From Aquitalea denitrificans (GTDB lineage Bacteria; Pseudomonadota; Gammaproteobacteria; Burkholderiales; Chromobacteriaceae): a stretch of 64,000 bases of DNA. The stretch spans positions 2,542,001 to 2,606,000 of the forward strand of contig NZ_CP047241.1 of assembly GCF_009856625.1 (NCBI RefSeq), read 5' to 3'. Both the position numbers and the translations under genes were made by a program. The notes under the pieces were generated by a model. The model was not told the DNA's origin. It saw nothing but the letters and a program-made list of their open reading frames with translations, and ran no database searches. Each line of letters begins with the position of its first letter. Position 1 is the first letter of the stretch. Of the stretch, positions 26,823 to 35,526 are shown one piece after another.

Positions 26823-27583
26823 TTCAACTGCACAATATCGACAAGCATTTTGGCAGCCAGCATGTGCTCAAGGATGTCTCGCTGCATGTGCCACCCGGCC
26901 AGGTGACGGCGCTGATCGGCCCCTCCGGCAGCGGCAAGAGCACCCTGCTGCGCTGCATCAACCTGCTGGAAACCCCCAGCGCCGGACAGATTACCCTGGG
27001 CGATGCCAGCCTGCAGTTTGGCCACGGCCATGCGCAGCCGGGCCGTCAGGACATTCATCGCCTGCGCCTGCAAACCGGCATGGTGTTCCAGAACTTCCAG
27101 CTGTTTCCGCACCGCACCGCGCTGGAAAACGTGATGGAAGGCCTGCTGGTGGTGAAGAAATGGCCGCGCGCCCAGGCCGAGGCCCGTGCCCGTGAGCTGC
27201 TGCAACAAGTAGGCATGGCGCACAAGGCGGATGCCTGGCCCGGCACCCTGTCCGGTGGCCAGCAGCAACGGGTGGCCATCGCCCGCGCACTGGCCCAGTC
27301 CCCCGGCCTGCTGCTGTGTGATGAACCCACGTCGGCACTGGACCCGGAGCTGGCCAGCGAAGTGGTGGCCGTGCTGCGCCAACTTGCTGCCAACAAGATG
27401 ACCATGCTGATTGCCACCCACGACCTGCGGCTGGCGGCCACACTGGCCGACACCGTGGTGTTTCTGGAAGATGGCCGCATCGTGGAGCAAGGCAGCAGCC
27501 GCCAGCTGTTCCTGCAACCGCAAAACCCGCGTACCGCCAGCTATGTGTCCACGCTGAAGGAAGGCCTGCCGGAAGACTGGTAA
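26819..27583 (+). CDS. Cystine-type ABC ATPase (TcyC-like)
   Basis: A 254-residue ATPase: Walker A GPSGSGKST, signature LSGGQQQRVAIARAL, Walker B LLLCDEPTSALD, with the Q-loop in MVFQNFQLFPHRTALENV. It completes a binding protein-permease-ATPase set for L-cystine or a similar sulfur amino acid, and a strong terminator follows. Confidence 0.9.
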   Translation: MIQLHNIDKHFGSQHVLKDVSLHVPPGQVTALIGPSGSGKSTLLRCINLLETPSAGQITLGDASLQFGHGHAQPGRQDIHRLRLQTGMVFQNFQLFPHRTALENVMEGLLVVKKWPRAQAEARARELLQQVGMAHKADAWPGTLSGGQQQRVAIARALAQSPGLLLCDEPTSALDPELASEVVAVLRQLAANKMTMLIATHDLRLAATLADTVVFLEDGRIVEQGSSRQLFLQPQNPRTASYVSTLKEGLPEDW

Positions 27584-27610
27584 AACCTTGAACCGCAGGT
27601 AAATAAGACA

Positions 27611-27640
27611 AAGGCGTCCGCCATAAGGGGACGCCTTTTT
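27611..27640 (+). terminator. Intrinsic terminator of the cystine-type transporter operon
   Basis: AGGCGTCC (27612-27619) pairs with GGACGCCT (27629-27636), followed by TTTT. It starts 28 bp after the ATPase stop codon. Confidence 0.9.
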
Positions 27641-27757
27641 GTGGCTGACCAAGTGATTTGGCGCGCTGGCACTGGACCCGGCAAAGCCGGGTCTATCGAC
27701 CCAAAAAAAGATCTCGCAGCTTTTCCAGCTGTTCCCGCCCCCGCCCTTACCCTGTCA
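27641..27757. repeat. Dispersed hairpin-rich repeat, copy 3 (truncated)
   Basis: It shares GTGATTTG, ACTGGACCCGGCAAAGCCGG, TCGAC, CGCAGC and CCCGCCCTTACCCTGT with copies 1 and 2, in the same order. It lacks the first GC hairpin and the last CTCGCTTTC hairpin. Its right edge runs directly into the truncated oxygenase gene at about 27755. Confidence 0.75.
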
Positions 27758-27848
27758 ATTGCTTCTGTTGCAGCAGCTGCTGACCTTGTTCGGTGCTGCC
27801 ATCGAACAGGCTGAAATCGATGACGGGCAGAGTAAGAGGGCTTGGCAT
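27747..27848 (-). pseudogene. Truncated 2-oxoglutarate/Fe(II) oxygenase (isopenicillin N synthase-like)
   Basis: A 33-codon frame with an intact ribosome site (CGGAG, 5 bases before ATG). It starts like the isopenicillin N synthase-type oxygenases: MPSPLTLPVIDFSLFDGS. About 30 residues in, the coding match ends and the frame runs into repeat copy 3, where it finds a stop. Family members are about 300-350 residues, so over 90 percent is gone, including all iron ligands. It lies in the same direction as the LivF-like gene (stop 27972) and was probably the last gene of that operon. Confidence 0.65.
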
Positions 27849-27971
27849 GGCAACTCCGTTAAGCGGCACGGCAAGGGTGTCGGGAAGCTTCACGAGATGC
27901 CATGTCAATGGCAGGGAAAACCAAGAAAAACTGACTTGAATATCAAGCCATTGGCTGTGCCGAAACCGCCT

Positions 27972-28727
27972 TCAGGCCGCTTCCACGCTGCCGCCCAGGT
28001 AGAACTGGTGTACATCTTCGCGGCCTGCCAGCTCGCTGGCGCTACCTGACAATGCCACATGGCCGTTTTCCAGCAGATAGGCCTGATGGCTGTAGTGCAA
28101 GGCCAGGTTTGCGTTCTGCTCGGCCAGCAGGAAGCTCACCCCTTCCTGCCGGTTCAGCGCCTGCAATATCTCGAAGATTTCCTCGACGATTTTCGGTGCC
28201 AGCCCCATCGATGGCTCATCCAGCAGCACCAGCCGTGGTACGGCCATCAGCGCGCGGCCAATGGCCACCATCTGCTGCTCACCACCCGAGGTATAGCCTG
28301 CCTGCGAGCGACGACGCTCTTTCAGCCGCGGGAAATACTGGTAGATGCGTTCCAGGTCCTGCTGCAAGGCAGCGCGGCTGGGCTTGCGCACGAAGGCAGC
28401 GGTGAGCAGGTTTTCTTCCACGCTCAGATGAGCAAAGCAATGCCGCCCTTCCAGCACCTGCACCAGCCCGCGCTGCACCAGTTCATACGGGGCGGTGTGG
28501 CTGACATCCTGCCCCGCATAGACAATGCGCCCTTGCTGCAGGCAGCCGCGCTCGGCTGCCACCAGGCCGGCAATGGCCTTGAGCGTGCTGCTCTTGCCTG
28601 CCCCATTGGCACCCAGCAAGGCCACGATCTGCCCCTCGTCCACCTGCAAGGAAACACTGCCCACGGCCAGAATGGCCTGGTTGTACACCACCTGAATGCC
28701 TTCCACCTGTAGTAAGGGCTGGCTCAT
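27972..28727 (-). CDS. LIV-type ABC ATPase (LivF-like), system 2
   Basis: A 251-residue ATPase: Walker A GANGAGKSS, signature TSGGEQQMVAIGRAL (first residue T, not L), Walker B RLVLLDEPSMGLAP. It is the last intact gene of the sulfone operon that starts at msuE. It differs markedly from the ATPase at 18621, so this is a separate transporter and not a recent copy. Confidence 0.88.
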   Translation of the reverse strand: MSQPLLQVEGIQVVYNQAILAVGSVSLQVDEGQIVALLGANGAGKSSTLKAIAGLVAAERGCLQQGRIVYAGQDVSHTAPYELVQRGLVQVLEGRHCFAHLSVEENLLTAAFVRKPSRAALQQDLERIYQYFPRLKERRRSQAGYTSGGEQQMVAIGRALMAVPRLVLLDEPSMGLAPKIVEEIFEILQALNRQEGVSFLLAEQNANLALHYSHQAYLLENGHVALSGSASELAGREDVHQFYLGGSVEAA

Positions 28728-28810
28728 GATTCAACTCCGCAATCCGTCAAAAACCGGGTGACAAAAACCCGGCGCAGCAAGCCGCGCCGGGCGTGGACGG
28801 GCTCAGGCCA

Positions 28811-30145
28811 TCACGATTCCTTGCTGCAATCGCGCGGGGTGATGCCCTTTTCCTTGGCGTACTTGTGCGAGGAGTCCTCGATGATGGGGCGCAGCAGCTT
28901 GCGGTCGGCCTGTACCCACGGCGAAATCACCTTCCACTGCTGGCCGTCCCACTGCTGGAAGCGCACCGCACCGCCGCCTTCGTGGTCGGCGCAACTCAGT
29001 TGCAGCGGTTGCAACAGGCCCAGCGCGCCCACTTCCTTCAGCCGCTTGTCGTCAAAGTGCAGGTGCTCGAAGCCCCAGCGCACCTGCTCGCCGGTCAGCG
29101 GTTTCTTGCCGAACCTGGCTTGTGCCAGGCGCACGGCTTCCACGTTCAGGATGCCGTTGACCACGCCCAGGTTGTAATACACCGTGCCAAAGCGCTTGGC
29201 GTCGGCCAGATTGCCCTTGCCGGCATCCAGCACGGTTTTCTTGATGCCCTGCAGCACCGGGAACTGGGTGCCGGACGGGTGGGTGGTGATGGAGATGAAG
29301 CCCTTGGCGGCGGCACCGGCCGGGGCGGCGTCTTCTTCCGAGTTGCTCCAGATATTGCCGATGATGTGGTCTGCCGGATAACCGGTTTTCTGGGCGGTTT
29401 TCAGTGCCACCGGGTTCATCACGCCCCAGCCGCGCAGAATCACCCAGTCCGGTTTTTGCTGGCGGATGGTCAGCCACTGCGACTGCTGCTCGTTACCCGG
29501 ATGCGGCACTTCCAGCGACACCAGCTGGAAGCCGTATTTCTTCGACAGCAGCTCCAGGATGGGGTTGGTTTCCTTGCCATAGGGCGAGCCGTGGTAGAGC
29601 ACGGCAATCTTCTTGCCCTTCAGCTTGGAGAGGCCGCCGGATTTCTGGCCGATGTAGTTGATGATGGCCGACACCTCGGAATACGGGTTCAGCTGCAGCG
29701 GGAATACATAGGGAAACACGCTGCCATCGGTGGAGTCGGTACGGCCATGGTTGATGGTGATCAGCGGCAGCTTGTCGGCGGTGGAGCGCTCCAGCGTGGC
29801 ATAGGCAATGCCCACCGACAGCGGGTTGGTAGCAGCAGCCGGTGCGCCGTTCAGGCCTTTTTTCAGCCGTTCGTAGCACTCCACTCCTTTTTCCACCACG
29901 TATTCGGTTTCGCACTCGCTCCAGGTGAGCTTGACGCCGTTGACGCCGCCTTCCTTGAGATTCACGTACTGCAGGTAATCAATGAAGCCGCCGAAAAAGC
30001 CGGTGCCGCCAGCCGCATACGGCCCCACGCGGTAGCTTTGCAGCGGGAAATACTGCTCGCCGCCTGCCTGTGCCGTGGCCGATGCTGCCGCCAGGCCCAA
30101 TGCCAGTACGACCGCCCCTTTCAGTGTGTGCAGATGATTTTTCAT
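28811..30145 (-). CDS. LIV-type periplasmic binding protein, system 2
   Basis: A 444-residue type I binding protein, longer than livK (372). The start at 30145 has GGGAG upstream and opens a signal peptide that ends in ATAQA|GG near residue 27. Four cysteines (two in the segment ECETEYVVEKGVECYERLKK and two near the C-terminus) could form disulfides. It belongs to the longer subclass of branched-chain-type binding proteins whose ligands are rarely amino acids. Co-transcription with sfnG and msuE suggests an organosulfur ligand; this is an inference. Confidence 0.85.
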   Translation of the reverse strand: MKNHLHTLKGAVVLALGLAAASATAQAGGEQYFPLQSYRVGPYAAGGTGFFGGFIDYLQYVNLKEGGVNGVKLTWSECETEYVVEKGVECYERLKKGLNGAPAAATNPLSVGIAYATLERSTADKLPLITINHGRTDSTDGSVFPYVFPLQLNPYSEVSAIINYIGQKSGGLSKLKGKKIAVLYHGSPYGKETNPILELLSKKYGFQLVSLEVPHPGNEQQSQWLTIRQQKPDWVILRGWGVMNPVALKTAQKTGYPADHIIGNIWSNSEEDAAPAGAAAKGFISITTHPSGTQFPVLQGIKKTVLDAGKGNLADAKRFGTVYYNLGVVNGILNVEAVRLAQARFGKKPLTGEQVRWGFEHLHFDDKRLKEVGALGLLQPLQLSCADHEGGGAVRFQQWDGQQWKVISPWVQADRKLLRPIIEDSSHKYAKEKGITPRDCSKES

Positions 30146-30207
30146 TATGGGTAAACTCCCTGGTTCAGTAGACGAAACTGCTAACGGAAACAACAAGACA
30201 AAAACGC

Positions 30208-31275
30208 TCAGAAACGCAGTGGCCACAGCCGGGCACGGGCGCGCCAGCCTTGCCACAGCCGTGCCAGGCCGTCCGGCTCCTTGATCAGGAACAGGATGAT
30301 CAGCACGCCAAAGATGATTTTTTGCAGATTTTCCAGCTGGCCGGCGGGCAGCACCCCGCTGAGCAAGCTGCCGGACAGGATGGACAGCACGATGGGCAGC
30401 AGCACGATGAAGGCCGCGCCAAGGAAATTGCCCAGAATGCTGCCCATGCCGCCCAGGATGATGATGAACAGCACCTGAAACGAGCGGCTGAGATCAAAGC
30501 CATGCGGCTCCACCGTGCCCAGATAGGTAAATGCCCACAGGGAACCAGCCACCCCCAGGATGAAAGAGCTGATGGCAAAGGCCAGCAGTTTGGTGCGCAG
30601 GATGGGGATGCCGATGACAGCAGCAGCGGTATCCATGTCGCGCACTGCCATCCAGTTGCGGCCCAGGCTGCTGCGTACCAGATTGGCCGCCAGCACAAAC
30701 AGCGGCAGCACCACGCTCAGGGTGAGCAGGTAGCGCCCGGCCGGGCTGCCAAAATCGTGACCGGCCACCAGCAGCGGCGGCGCGGTGATGACGCCGGACT
30801 CGTTACCGTTGGAGAACCAGGCAAACTTGGTGAGCAGCCATTCGACAAAAAACTGTGCCGCCAGGGTGGACACCAGCAGATAAAAGCCCTTGATGCGCAG
30901 GCTGGGCAGGCCGAACACCACCCCGACCGCCGCGGCCACCACGCCACCGGCGACAAAGCTGAGCAAGAGCGGCAGGCCCGGCAGCAGGAATTGCAGCTTG
31001 TAACTGGCAAACGCCCCCACCGCCATGAAGGCGGCCGATCCCAGCGACAGCTGGCCGGCATAGCCGGTGAGCAGGTTCAGCCCCAGCCCGGCCAGCGACA
31101 ACACCAGAAACGGAATCAGAATGGCGCTGAACCAGTAGTCGTTGCCAATCACCGGCAACAGGCCGAAGGCCAGCAGCAGCAAGGCCCACAGCGCGGCACG
31201 CTGCTGCCACAGCCGCAGTGCGCGGCCATCCTGCCGGTAGCGGGTGCTGAACTGCCCGGATTCCTGATAAAACAT
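30208..31275 (-). CDS. LIV-type permease LivM-like, system 2
   Basis: A 355-residue permease. I use the ATG at 31275 (AAAAGGAGAG upstream) instead of an earlier in-frame codon at 31368, because the interval 31301-31386 is a MITE-like repeat. Motifs: LNLLTGYAGQLSLGSAAFMA and ILGGMGSILGNFLGAAF. It is separated from the LivH-like gene by that repeat. Confidence 0.88.
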   Translation of the reverse strand: MFYQESGQFSTRYRQDGRALRLWQQRAALWALLLLAFGLLPVIGNDYWFSAILIPFLVLSLAGLGLNLLTGYAGQLSLGSAAFMAVGAFASYKLQFLLPGLPLLLSFVAGGVVAAAVGVVFGLPSLRIKGFYLLVSTLAAQFFVEWLLTKFAWFSNGNESGVITAPPLLVAGHDFGSPAGRYLLTLSVVLPLFVLAANLVRSSLGRNWMAVRDMDTAAAVIGIPILRTKLLAFAISSFILGVAGSLWAFTYLGTVEPHGFDLSRSFQVLFIIILGGMGSILGNFLGAAFIVLLPIVLSILSGSLLSGVLPAGQLENLQKIIFGVLIILFLIKEPDGLARLWQGWRARARLWPLRF

Positions 31276-31300
31276 GCCTACTCTCCTTTTTAGAACTGCT

Positions 31301-31386
31301 AACAAAACCTCGTAGAGAACCCGAGCCAAGGCGCGCCGACGCAGACAGTACAAGCAGTACGGCAACACAGGCGCGGGGGTTTTGTT
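31301..31386. repeat. MITE-like element between the two permease genes
   Basis: An 86-bp segment bounded by perfect 9-bp terminal inverted repeats AACAAAACC (31301-31309) and GGTTTTGTT (31378-31386). The inside holds GCCGACGCAGACAGTACAAG and CAGTACGGCAACA. I remember very similar interiors (cgcagacagtacaa-tagtacgg) from the abundant small repeats of Neisseria genomes. It codes for nothing and interrupts the spacing of a polycistronic operon without breaking any gene. Confidence 0.65.
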
Positions 31387-31394
31387 CGCGGGTC

Positions 31395-32276
31395 TTACAC
31401 CCGTTCGATGGCGCGTTCGCCAAACAAGCCCGCCGGACGCAGCAGCAGGAACAGCAGCGCCAGCACATAGGGAAACCAGTTTTCAATACCGCCACTGAGC
31501 AGTGGCCCCAGATACACTTCCGCCAGTTTTTCGCTGGCCCCCACAATCAAGCCGCCGACAATGGCGCCGCCTATCGAGGTGAAGCCGCCAATGATCAATA
31601 CCGGCAAGGCCTTGAGCACGATCAGCGACAGGGAAAACTGCACCCCCAGCCGCGCGCCCCACAACAGCCCTGCCACCAGCCCCACCAACCCGGCCACCGC
31701 CCATACCAGCACCCACATGCGTTGCAGGCGGATGCCCACTGCCAGCGCGGCCAGCTGGTCGTCAGCCACGGCGCGCAGCGACAGGCCGATGCGGGTCTTG
31801 TTGAACAGCAAGGACAGCAGCAGCACCAAGAGCCCGGCGCTGCCGGCGGCAAACAGGTCGAAGCGCGACAGCATCAGGCCGCCAAGCTCCAGCGGCGTGT
31901 CCTCGATGCCCAGGTCCAGCCCGTGCACCTGTGCGCCCCACAGCGCCTGGGCCACGCCTTCCACCACATAGCTCAGGCCCAGCGTGGCCATGAACAGGGT
32001 GATGGGTGGCCGGTTCACCAGATGGCGCAGCACCAGCCGCTCCAGCAACAGCGCCAGCAGCAGCATGGACAATAGGCTCAGCACAAAGGCCACCCAGAAC
32101 GGCAGGCCACGCTCCAGCAGGCTGACAAAGGTGAGCGCGGCAAACAGCACCATCGAGCCCTGGGCAAAATTGAACACCCCGCTGGCCTTGTAGATCAGCA
32201 CGAAGCCGATGGCCACCAGCGAGTACATCACCCCGGCCAGCAAGCCGCCGAGCAGTACTTCCATGAAAAACGACAT
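31395..32276 (-). CDS. LIV-type permease LivH-like, system 2
   Basis: A 293-residue permease. The start at 32276 (MSFFMEVLLGGLLAGVMYSL) has GGGGG upstream and is preferred to the codon at 32300. It has the LivH signature SLVAIGFVLIYKASGVFNFA and IIGGFTSIGGAIVGGLIVGA near the end. Confidence 0.88.
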   Translation of the reverse strand: MSFFMEVLLGGLLAGVMYSLVAIGFVLIYKASGVFNFAQGSMVLFAALTFVSLLERGLPFWVAFVLSLLSMLLLALLLERLVLRHLVNRPPITLFMATLGLSYVVEGVAQALWGAQVHGLDLGIEDTPLELGGLMLSRFDLFAAGSAGLLVLLLSLLFNKTRIGLSLRAVADDQLAALAVGIRLQRMWVLVWAVAGLVGLVAGLLWGARLGVQFSLSLIVLKALPVLIIGGFTSIGGAIVGGLIVGASEKLAEVYLGPLLSGGIENWFPYVLALLFLLLRPAGLFGERAIERV

Positions 32277-32380
32277 CAGACAGCCCCCTTGCCGGAACAC
32301 CGGCGCAACAGGTCCCCGCCCCGCGCGGGAATACCGGCGGGGACTGTGGATACGAAAAGGTGGATACGGATAAACAGGTT

Positions 32381-33163
32381 TCAGTGGCGCTGCTGGCCCA
32401 GATAAGCGGCAATCACCTCCGGCAGCGCACGCACGGCTTCGGGCTCGCCATCGCCGATCTTGCGGCCGTAGTCCAGCACTACCACGTGGTCGGACAGTTC
32501 CATCACCACGCCGATGTCGTGCTCGATCAGCACGATGGTGGTGCCGAACACCTGGTTGACCTCGCAGATGAACTGGCTCATCTCGCGCTTTTCCTCGCGG
32601 TTCATCCCGGCCATGGGCTCATCCAGCAACAGCAGGCGTGGCCGGGCCGCGAGCGCCCGCCCCAGCTCCACCCGCTTTTGCAGGCCATAAGGCAGCTGGC
32701 CCACCGGGGTATGCCGCCAGGCTTGCAGGCGCAGGAAGGCAATCACCTCCTCGGCCACTGCGCGCTGGGCTTCTTCATCGGCCACCGCACGGCCCAGACG
32801 GAAGGCCTGTTCCAGCCAGCTGCTGCGGCTGGCCAGGTTGCGGCCGGTGAGGATGTTGTCCAGCACGCTCATGCCCTTGAACAGCGCAATGTTCTGGAAG
32901 GTGCGGGCAATGCCTGCCACTGCTGCCTCATGCGGCTGCATGGCGCGGCGGGCGCGGCCGGCAAAACGGATTTCCCCTTGCTGCGGCTGGTACACCCCGT
33001 TGATGACATTGAGCAAGGAGCTCTTGCCCGCGCCATTGGGGCCAATCAGCGCGCAGATCTCCCCTTCGGCCACGTCAAAGCCGATGTCGGTCACCGCCTT
33101 GACACCCTTGAAGCTCAGGGAGATGTGCGCCAGGCTCAGCAAGGGCGCTACGGTCTCGGACAT
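32381..33163 (-). CDS. LIV-type ABC ATPase (LivG-like), system 2
   Basis: A 260-residue ATPase: Walker A GPNGAGKSS, the LivG loop ARTFQNIALFKGMSV, signature LPYGLQKRVELGRAL, Walker B LLLLDEPMAGMN. It is placed between the permeases and the AMP-binding-like gene. The unusual gene order (LivG, LivH, LivM, binding protein, LivF) is typical of operons that also carry an acyl-adenylating enzyme gene. Confidence 0.88.
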   Translation of the reverse strand: MSETVAPLLSLAHISLSFKGVKAVTDIGFDVAEGEICALIGPNGAGKSSLLNVINGVYQPQQGEIRFAGRARRAMQPHEAAVAGIARTFQNIALFKGMSVLDNILTGRNLASRSSWLEQAFRLGRAVADEEAQRAVAEEVIAFLRLQAWRHTPVGQLPYGLQKRVELGRALAARPRLLLLDEPMAGMNREEKREMSQFICEVNQVFGTTIVLIEHDIGVVMELSDHVVVLDYGRKIGDGEPEAVRALPEVIAAYLGQQRH

Positions 33164-33185
33164 AGTGTTGTTTCCATTTCTTCAT

Positions 33186-34358
33186 TCAGGCTTGCAGGGG
33201 TGGCGTAGCGGAAGGCCGCCATTGGTGCGTGCTGGCTTCGGCTTGCAGCGGGCGTTGCTGCCACTCGGCGTTGTCAGGCCAGTTGCGCACCTCCACCCCC
33301 AGCACGGCAAAAAAGTGGCGGGTGTTTTCCGCCAGCGGCGCACCCAGCAGCAACGGCACCCGCGTGCGGCTGAAGCCCAGCACATCGCGCAGCGGACGAA
33401 TCACGCTGTAATGCCCGGCCCAGCGCCAGAAGCGCCCGGCATCCGGTTGCAGCACCCGGTCCACCAGCGCGCGTTGCCAACTGCCGGTGGGCGGCAGGCG
33501 GCTGCGCGCCAGTTGCTCCAGCCGGCTGTAGGTTTCGCGCGTACCGGCCACCAGGGTGGGGCCCAGTTCGCGACGGTCGTTGTCGCGGGTGGCCAGGTTT
33601 TCCGGAAAATTCAGCCGGAAACCGGCTTGCAGCCACGGTGCCAGCAGGTAGCGCACCTGGGCGGAACTGGCAAAGGCACGCGAGGCGAGTGCGTCCTCAT
33701 TGGCAGTCAGGCCTTCGGCCTGTAACAGCTGGCTGCCCGCCTGCAGCAAATGGCCATGCTGCAAGGCCTGTTGTTGCAGCTCGCCCCGGCCATCCACGCG
33801 CCAGAAGCGGAAAGCCACCGCCTTGTTGCTGGCAAGCAGCGCAGGCGCAGGCAAGGCCGCACCGGCTTGCTGCAACTGCGCAACCGACAGCCAGCCAGGC
33901 CCTACCCGCTGCTGCAAGCCACGCCCTTCGGCGTAGAGCAATAGCGCGGGGGTGGGCAGGTCGCGCGGCAGGCTGTGCAGGGCCTCGGCATCCTCCACCA
34001 GCAGCCAGCGCGGCTGTACATGCAGCAAGATGGCCTGCAAGTCGCGCACCGGCTGTTGCGGGTCCAGCGCCACCGCCTCCCCGCCCAGCCACTGCGCCGC
34101 CAGGCTGAGCAACAGCACTTCGGGACGCGGGTGACTGAGCAACACCAGGCTGTGCCCGGCCGCAAAGCCTTGCGCAGCCAGACCGACAGCCAAAGCGGCC
34201 ACTTGCTGCTGCAGCTCGGCCCAGCGCCATTGCTGCCAGATGCCCAGCCGCTTGTGGCGCAGGGCAATGGCCTGCGGCTGTTGGTCGGCCTGCCATGCCA
34301 GCCAGGCTGGCAGGCTGGCGCTGCCGGGCAGCGGTGCTTCCTGATGTCGCTTCATCAC
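33186..34358 (-). CDS. Degenerate AMP-binding (acyl-CoA synthetase-like) protein
   Basis: 390 residues, where relatives that accompany LIV-type operons are about 600-650. The N-subdomain is recognisable (LVLLSHPRPEVLLLSLAAQW and LGGEAVALDPQQP), as is a later stretch corresponding to the NFPE...RRELGPT region. The adenylate-forming P-loop (S/T-S/T-G-T-T-G-x-P-K-G) is absent, as are the acyl/ATP motif YG-T-E and the C-terminal lysine domain. ATP-dependent activation is therefore unlikely, and the protein is either a pseudoenzyme or a decaying gene. The frame is uninterrupted and tightly spaced (10 bp after sfnG, 22 bp before the ATPase gene), which argues for continued expression. Confidence 0.65.
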   Translation of the reverse strand: MMKRHQEAPLPGSASLPAWLAWQADQQPQAIALRHKRLGIWQQWRWAELQQQVAALAVGLAAQGFAAGHSLVLLSHPRPEVLLLSLAAQWLGGEAVALDPQQPVRDLQAILLHVQPRWLLVEDAEALHSLPRDLPTPALLLYAEGRGLQQRVGPGWLSVAQLQQAGAALPAPALLASNKAVAFRFWRVDGRGELQQQALQHGHLLQAGSQLLQAEGLTANEDALASRAFASSAQVRYLLAPWLQAGFRLNFPENLATRDNDRRELGPTLVAGTRETYSRLEQLARSRLPPTGSWQRALVDRVLQPDAGRFWRWAGHYSVIRPLRDVLGFSRTRVPLLLGAPLAENTRHFFAVLGVEVRNWPDNAEWQQRPLQAEASTHQWRPSATPPLQA

Positions 34359-34368
34359 CCTTGCTCCC

Positions 34369-35472
34369 TCAGGCGGCTACGGCTTCGTGCTCTTTGGCGC
34401 GCGCTTCCAGCTCACGCACCAGCGGCAGCACTTTTTCGCCAAAGTAGGCCACTTCTTCCTGGAAGTGCAGGAAGCCGCCCAGCACCAGGTCCACACCCAC
34501 GGCCTTCAGGGCGACGATGCGCTCGGCAATCTGTTGCGGGGTGCCGATCAGATTGGTCTTGAAGCCGTCGTTGTACTGCACCAGGTCTTCAAAGGTGGAC
34601 TTGGCCCAGTTGCCCTCGCCTTCCGGGCTGGCCTGACCGGCCTGCTTCACCGCATCGCCAAAGGCGTTCACTGCTTCCGGGTCGGCCTTGTCGATGATTT
34701 CGGCCAGCACGGCGCGGGCTTCTTCTTCGGTATCGCGGGCAATGATGAAGGCGTTGACGCCGACCTTGACCTGATGGCCGTTGGCCGCCGCCTTGGCGCG
34801 GATGTCATCCACCTGCGCCTTGATGCCTTCCACGGTATTGCCGTTGGTGAAGTACCAGTCGGACACGCGCGAAGCCATGTCACGCGCGGCACGCGAGCTG
34901 CCGCCCTGGAAGATTTCCGGGTGCGGCTGCTGCAGCGGTTTCGGCTTCAGGGTGTAGTCGCTGAAGCGGTAGAAGTCGCCCTTGAAACTGAAGTTGTCCT
35001 GGGTCCAGATGCCCTTGAGCACGCGGATGAATTCTTCCGAACGGCGATAGCGTTCGTCATGCTCCAGCCACGGTTCGCCAATGGCGGTGAATTCGCCCTG
35101 GAACCAGCCGGAAACGATATTGACTGCCACGCGGCCGCCGGTGAGGTGGTCGATGGTGGCAATCTGCTTGGCCAGCACCGCCGGGGTCCACGGGCCGGGC
35201 AGAATGGCGGCAATCACGCGCAGTTTTTCGGTGGCGGCCAAGAGCGCATGGCTGAAGGAAACCGACTCGTGCTGGTATTCCGCGCCATAACCGGCGGTAA
35301 AGCGGATTTGCGACAGCGCGTATTCAAAGCCGGCCTTCTCGGCGATTTGCGCCAGCTTGCGGTTGTAGTCGATGTCCCAGCTGGTGCGCTGTTCGATCTT
35401 GCTGACCACCAGGCCACCGCTGACATTGGGTACCCAGTAGGCAAACTTGATGGCGTTTTGTGCTTGGCTCAT
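34369..35472 (-). CDS. sfnG: Dimethyl sulfone monooxygenase SfnG (FMNH2-dependent)
   Basis: A 367-residue bacterial-luciferase-like monooxygenase. The N-terminus KFAYWVPNVSGGLVVSKIEQ and the segment NIVSGWFQGEFTAIGEPW are diagnostic for SfnG. The enzyme uses FMNH2 and O2 to convert dimethyl sulfone to methanesulfinate, opening the route to sulfite. FMNH2 comes from the FMN reductase encoded directly upstream. It is the second gene of the operon driven by the sigma-54 promoter at 36152. Confidence 0.94.
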   Translation of the reverse strand: MSQAQNAIKFAYWVPNVSGGLVVSKIEQRTSWDIDYNRKLAQIAEKAGFEYALSQIRFTAGYGAEYQHESVSFSHALLAATEKLRVIAAILPGPWTPAVLAKQIATIDHLTGGRVAVNIVSGWFQGEFTAIGEPWLEHDERYRRSEEFIRVLKGIWTQDNFSFKGDFYRFSDYTLKPKPLQQPHPEIFQGGSSRAARDMASRVSDWYFTNGNTVEGIKAQVDDIRAKAAANGHQVKVGVNAFIIARDTEEEARAVLAEIIDKADPEAVNAFGDAVKQAGQASPEGEGNWAKSTFEDLVQYNDGFKTNLIGTPQQIAERIVALKAVGVDLVLGGFLHFQEEVAYFGEKVLPLVRELEARAKEHEAVAA

Positions 35473-35526
35473 GTGATTTCTCCGTGTAGATGCAGGTAAT
35501 GGTCAAGAGGGCGATGCGGTGTTGAT

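Noticed and set aside
27759..27776. A further CTGCTGC-type inverted repeat (one mismatch)
   Set aside because: It falls in the Gln/Leu-rich codons of the truncated oxygenase and has no sigma-54 promoter beside it.
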